DNA from: Ardenticatenaceae bacterium
GTDB lineage: Bacteria; Chloroflexota; Anaerolineae; Promineifilales; Promineifilaceae
Reading direction: 5' to 3'
Length of the DNA stretch: 64,000 nt
Assembly: GCA_020634315.1 (NCBI GenBank)
Contig: JACKBV010000024.1
Coordinates: 1-64,000, forward strand
A model generated the notes under the pieces. That model was not told the origin of the DNA. It saw nothing but the letters and a program-made list of their open reading frames with translations, and searched no databases. The translations under genes were made by a program, and so were the position numbers. The stretch's first letter is position 1, and each line of letters opens with the position of its first letter. This document shows, one piece after another, positions 63,693-64,000 of this stretch.

Positions 63693-64000
63693 TTACGCTA
63701 ACCGTTGGTCGCACACATGCCGCAGCGCACAACTGGCACAACGCCGCCAATCATTATGATCCCGATCCAGGTCAATGTCATACATGTCACCGCGCATTTC
63801 CGCCAGCAAATCGAGCAAATCTTCTTCCAGGTCGTCTGTATAGTCGATGGCAAACGCTTTGTCGCGGTACTGCAAAATGCCGTAAGTGGGACGGACGCCG
63901 AAATTTTCTGCCACCAACAAACAGTAGGCGGCTAATTGTAGGACATGCCCTTCGTGCGGCTCAGTCGGGGCGCGTCCCGATTTCATCTCTACGGGAATAA
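63693..64000 (-). CDS. Cas4-like PD-(D/E)XK nuclease, partial
   Basis: The frame runs off the right edge. The visible ~102 residues begin IPVEMKSG, the E-x-K catalytic strand, followed by H-x3-QLAAYCLLVAENFG and YGILQYRDK; the family's iron-sulfur cluster Cys are in CASCALRHVC near the C-terminus. This matches Cas4/DUF83 exonucleases, used in CRISPR adaptation and in other DNA processing. No repeat array or cas gene is seen in the window, so its CRISPR connection is not established. Confidence 0.75.
   Translation of the reverse strand, partial: IPVEMKSGRAPTEPHEGHVLQLAAYCLLVAENFGVRPTYGILQYRDKAFAIDYTDDLEEDLLDLLAEMRGDMYDIDLDRDHNDWRRCASCALRHVCDQRLA

Overview
The window looks like a chromosomal segment of a filamentous or sediment/sludge-type Chloroflexota (probably class Anaerolineae). 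This is inferred from the gene families: DUF2723 membrane glycosyltransferase, multi-GAF soluble histidine kinases, DUF4388 plus Ras-like GTPase, DUF389 transporter-like protein with an SH3 tail, and secreted proteins ending in YLPL/YLPY. It is also suggested by an extreme over-representation of the palindrome ACGGCCGT (roughly 80 copies counted by eye, often extended to GGAAACGGCCGTTTCC). No rRNA, phage, insertion sequence or CRISPR array was seen. Five tRNAs are present and none encodes its CCA end.

Layout. 1-15.2 kb is a minus-strand block. Transcription runs from a DUF4388 protein and a small GTPase into an apparent nine-gene operon. That operon holds an alpha/beta hydrolase, a V4R-domain protein, a left-handed beta-helix protein, a homologue of cyanobacterial acyl-ACP reductase, a response regulator with a degenerate GGDEF domain, a 1199-residue GAF/PAS histidine kinase, a CheY-like regulator and a second, paralogous hydrolase. 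A DUF3048 lipoprotein and an M23-SH3-glycosidase-like fusion cut by the left edge follow. 15.5-17.5 kb holds tRNA-Leu, tilS and a tRNA Pro-Gly-Met cluster with a near-consensus promoter. 17.5-19.9 kb is an irregular stretch: an RHH-like small protein, a gene-poor region with a possible gene remnant, an orphan ABC substrate-binding lipoprotein, and a five-unit array of 22-bp palindromic repeats.

19.9-34.7 kb carries a DUF2723 glycosyltransferase, a TPR-linked Ser/Thr kinase facing a PPP-type phosphoesterase, the DUF389 fusion protein, tRNA-Lys, two overlapping EamA transporters with a secreted protein, and glucose-6-phosphate dehydrogenase. 34.9-46.4 kb carries an M29 aminopeptidase, mutM, a small unknown gene, adenosine deaminase, a second giant GAF histidine kinase and an enlarged secA. 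46.5-55.3 kb carries a nucleotidyltransferase paired with an unknown conserved protein, a secreted subtilase, an Mrr-type nuclease joined through a membrane helix to an extracellular CBM9-like domain, SppA, a protein that looks like two effector-associated (EAD/death-like) domains behind a 20-codon leader, and msrA. 55.5-64 kb carries an undecaprenyl-phosphate sugar transferase, a C-terminal processing protease, recN, a TPR/zinc/membrane protein, NAD kinase, hisS, and the C-terminal part of a Cas4-like nuclease cut by the right edge.

The most system-like region is the acyl-ACP reductase/V4R/hydrolase operon with its own two-component machinery. Its acyl-aldehyde chemistry is inferred from homology and its purpose is unknown. 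It coincides with the longest stretch lacking the ACGGCCGT palindrome.
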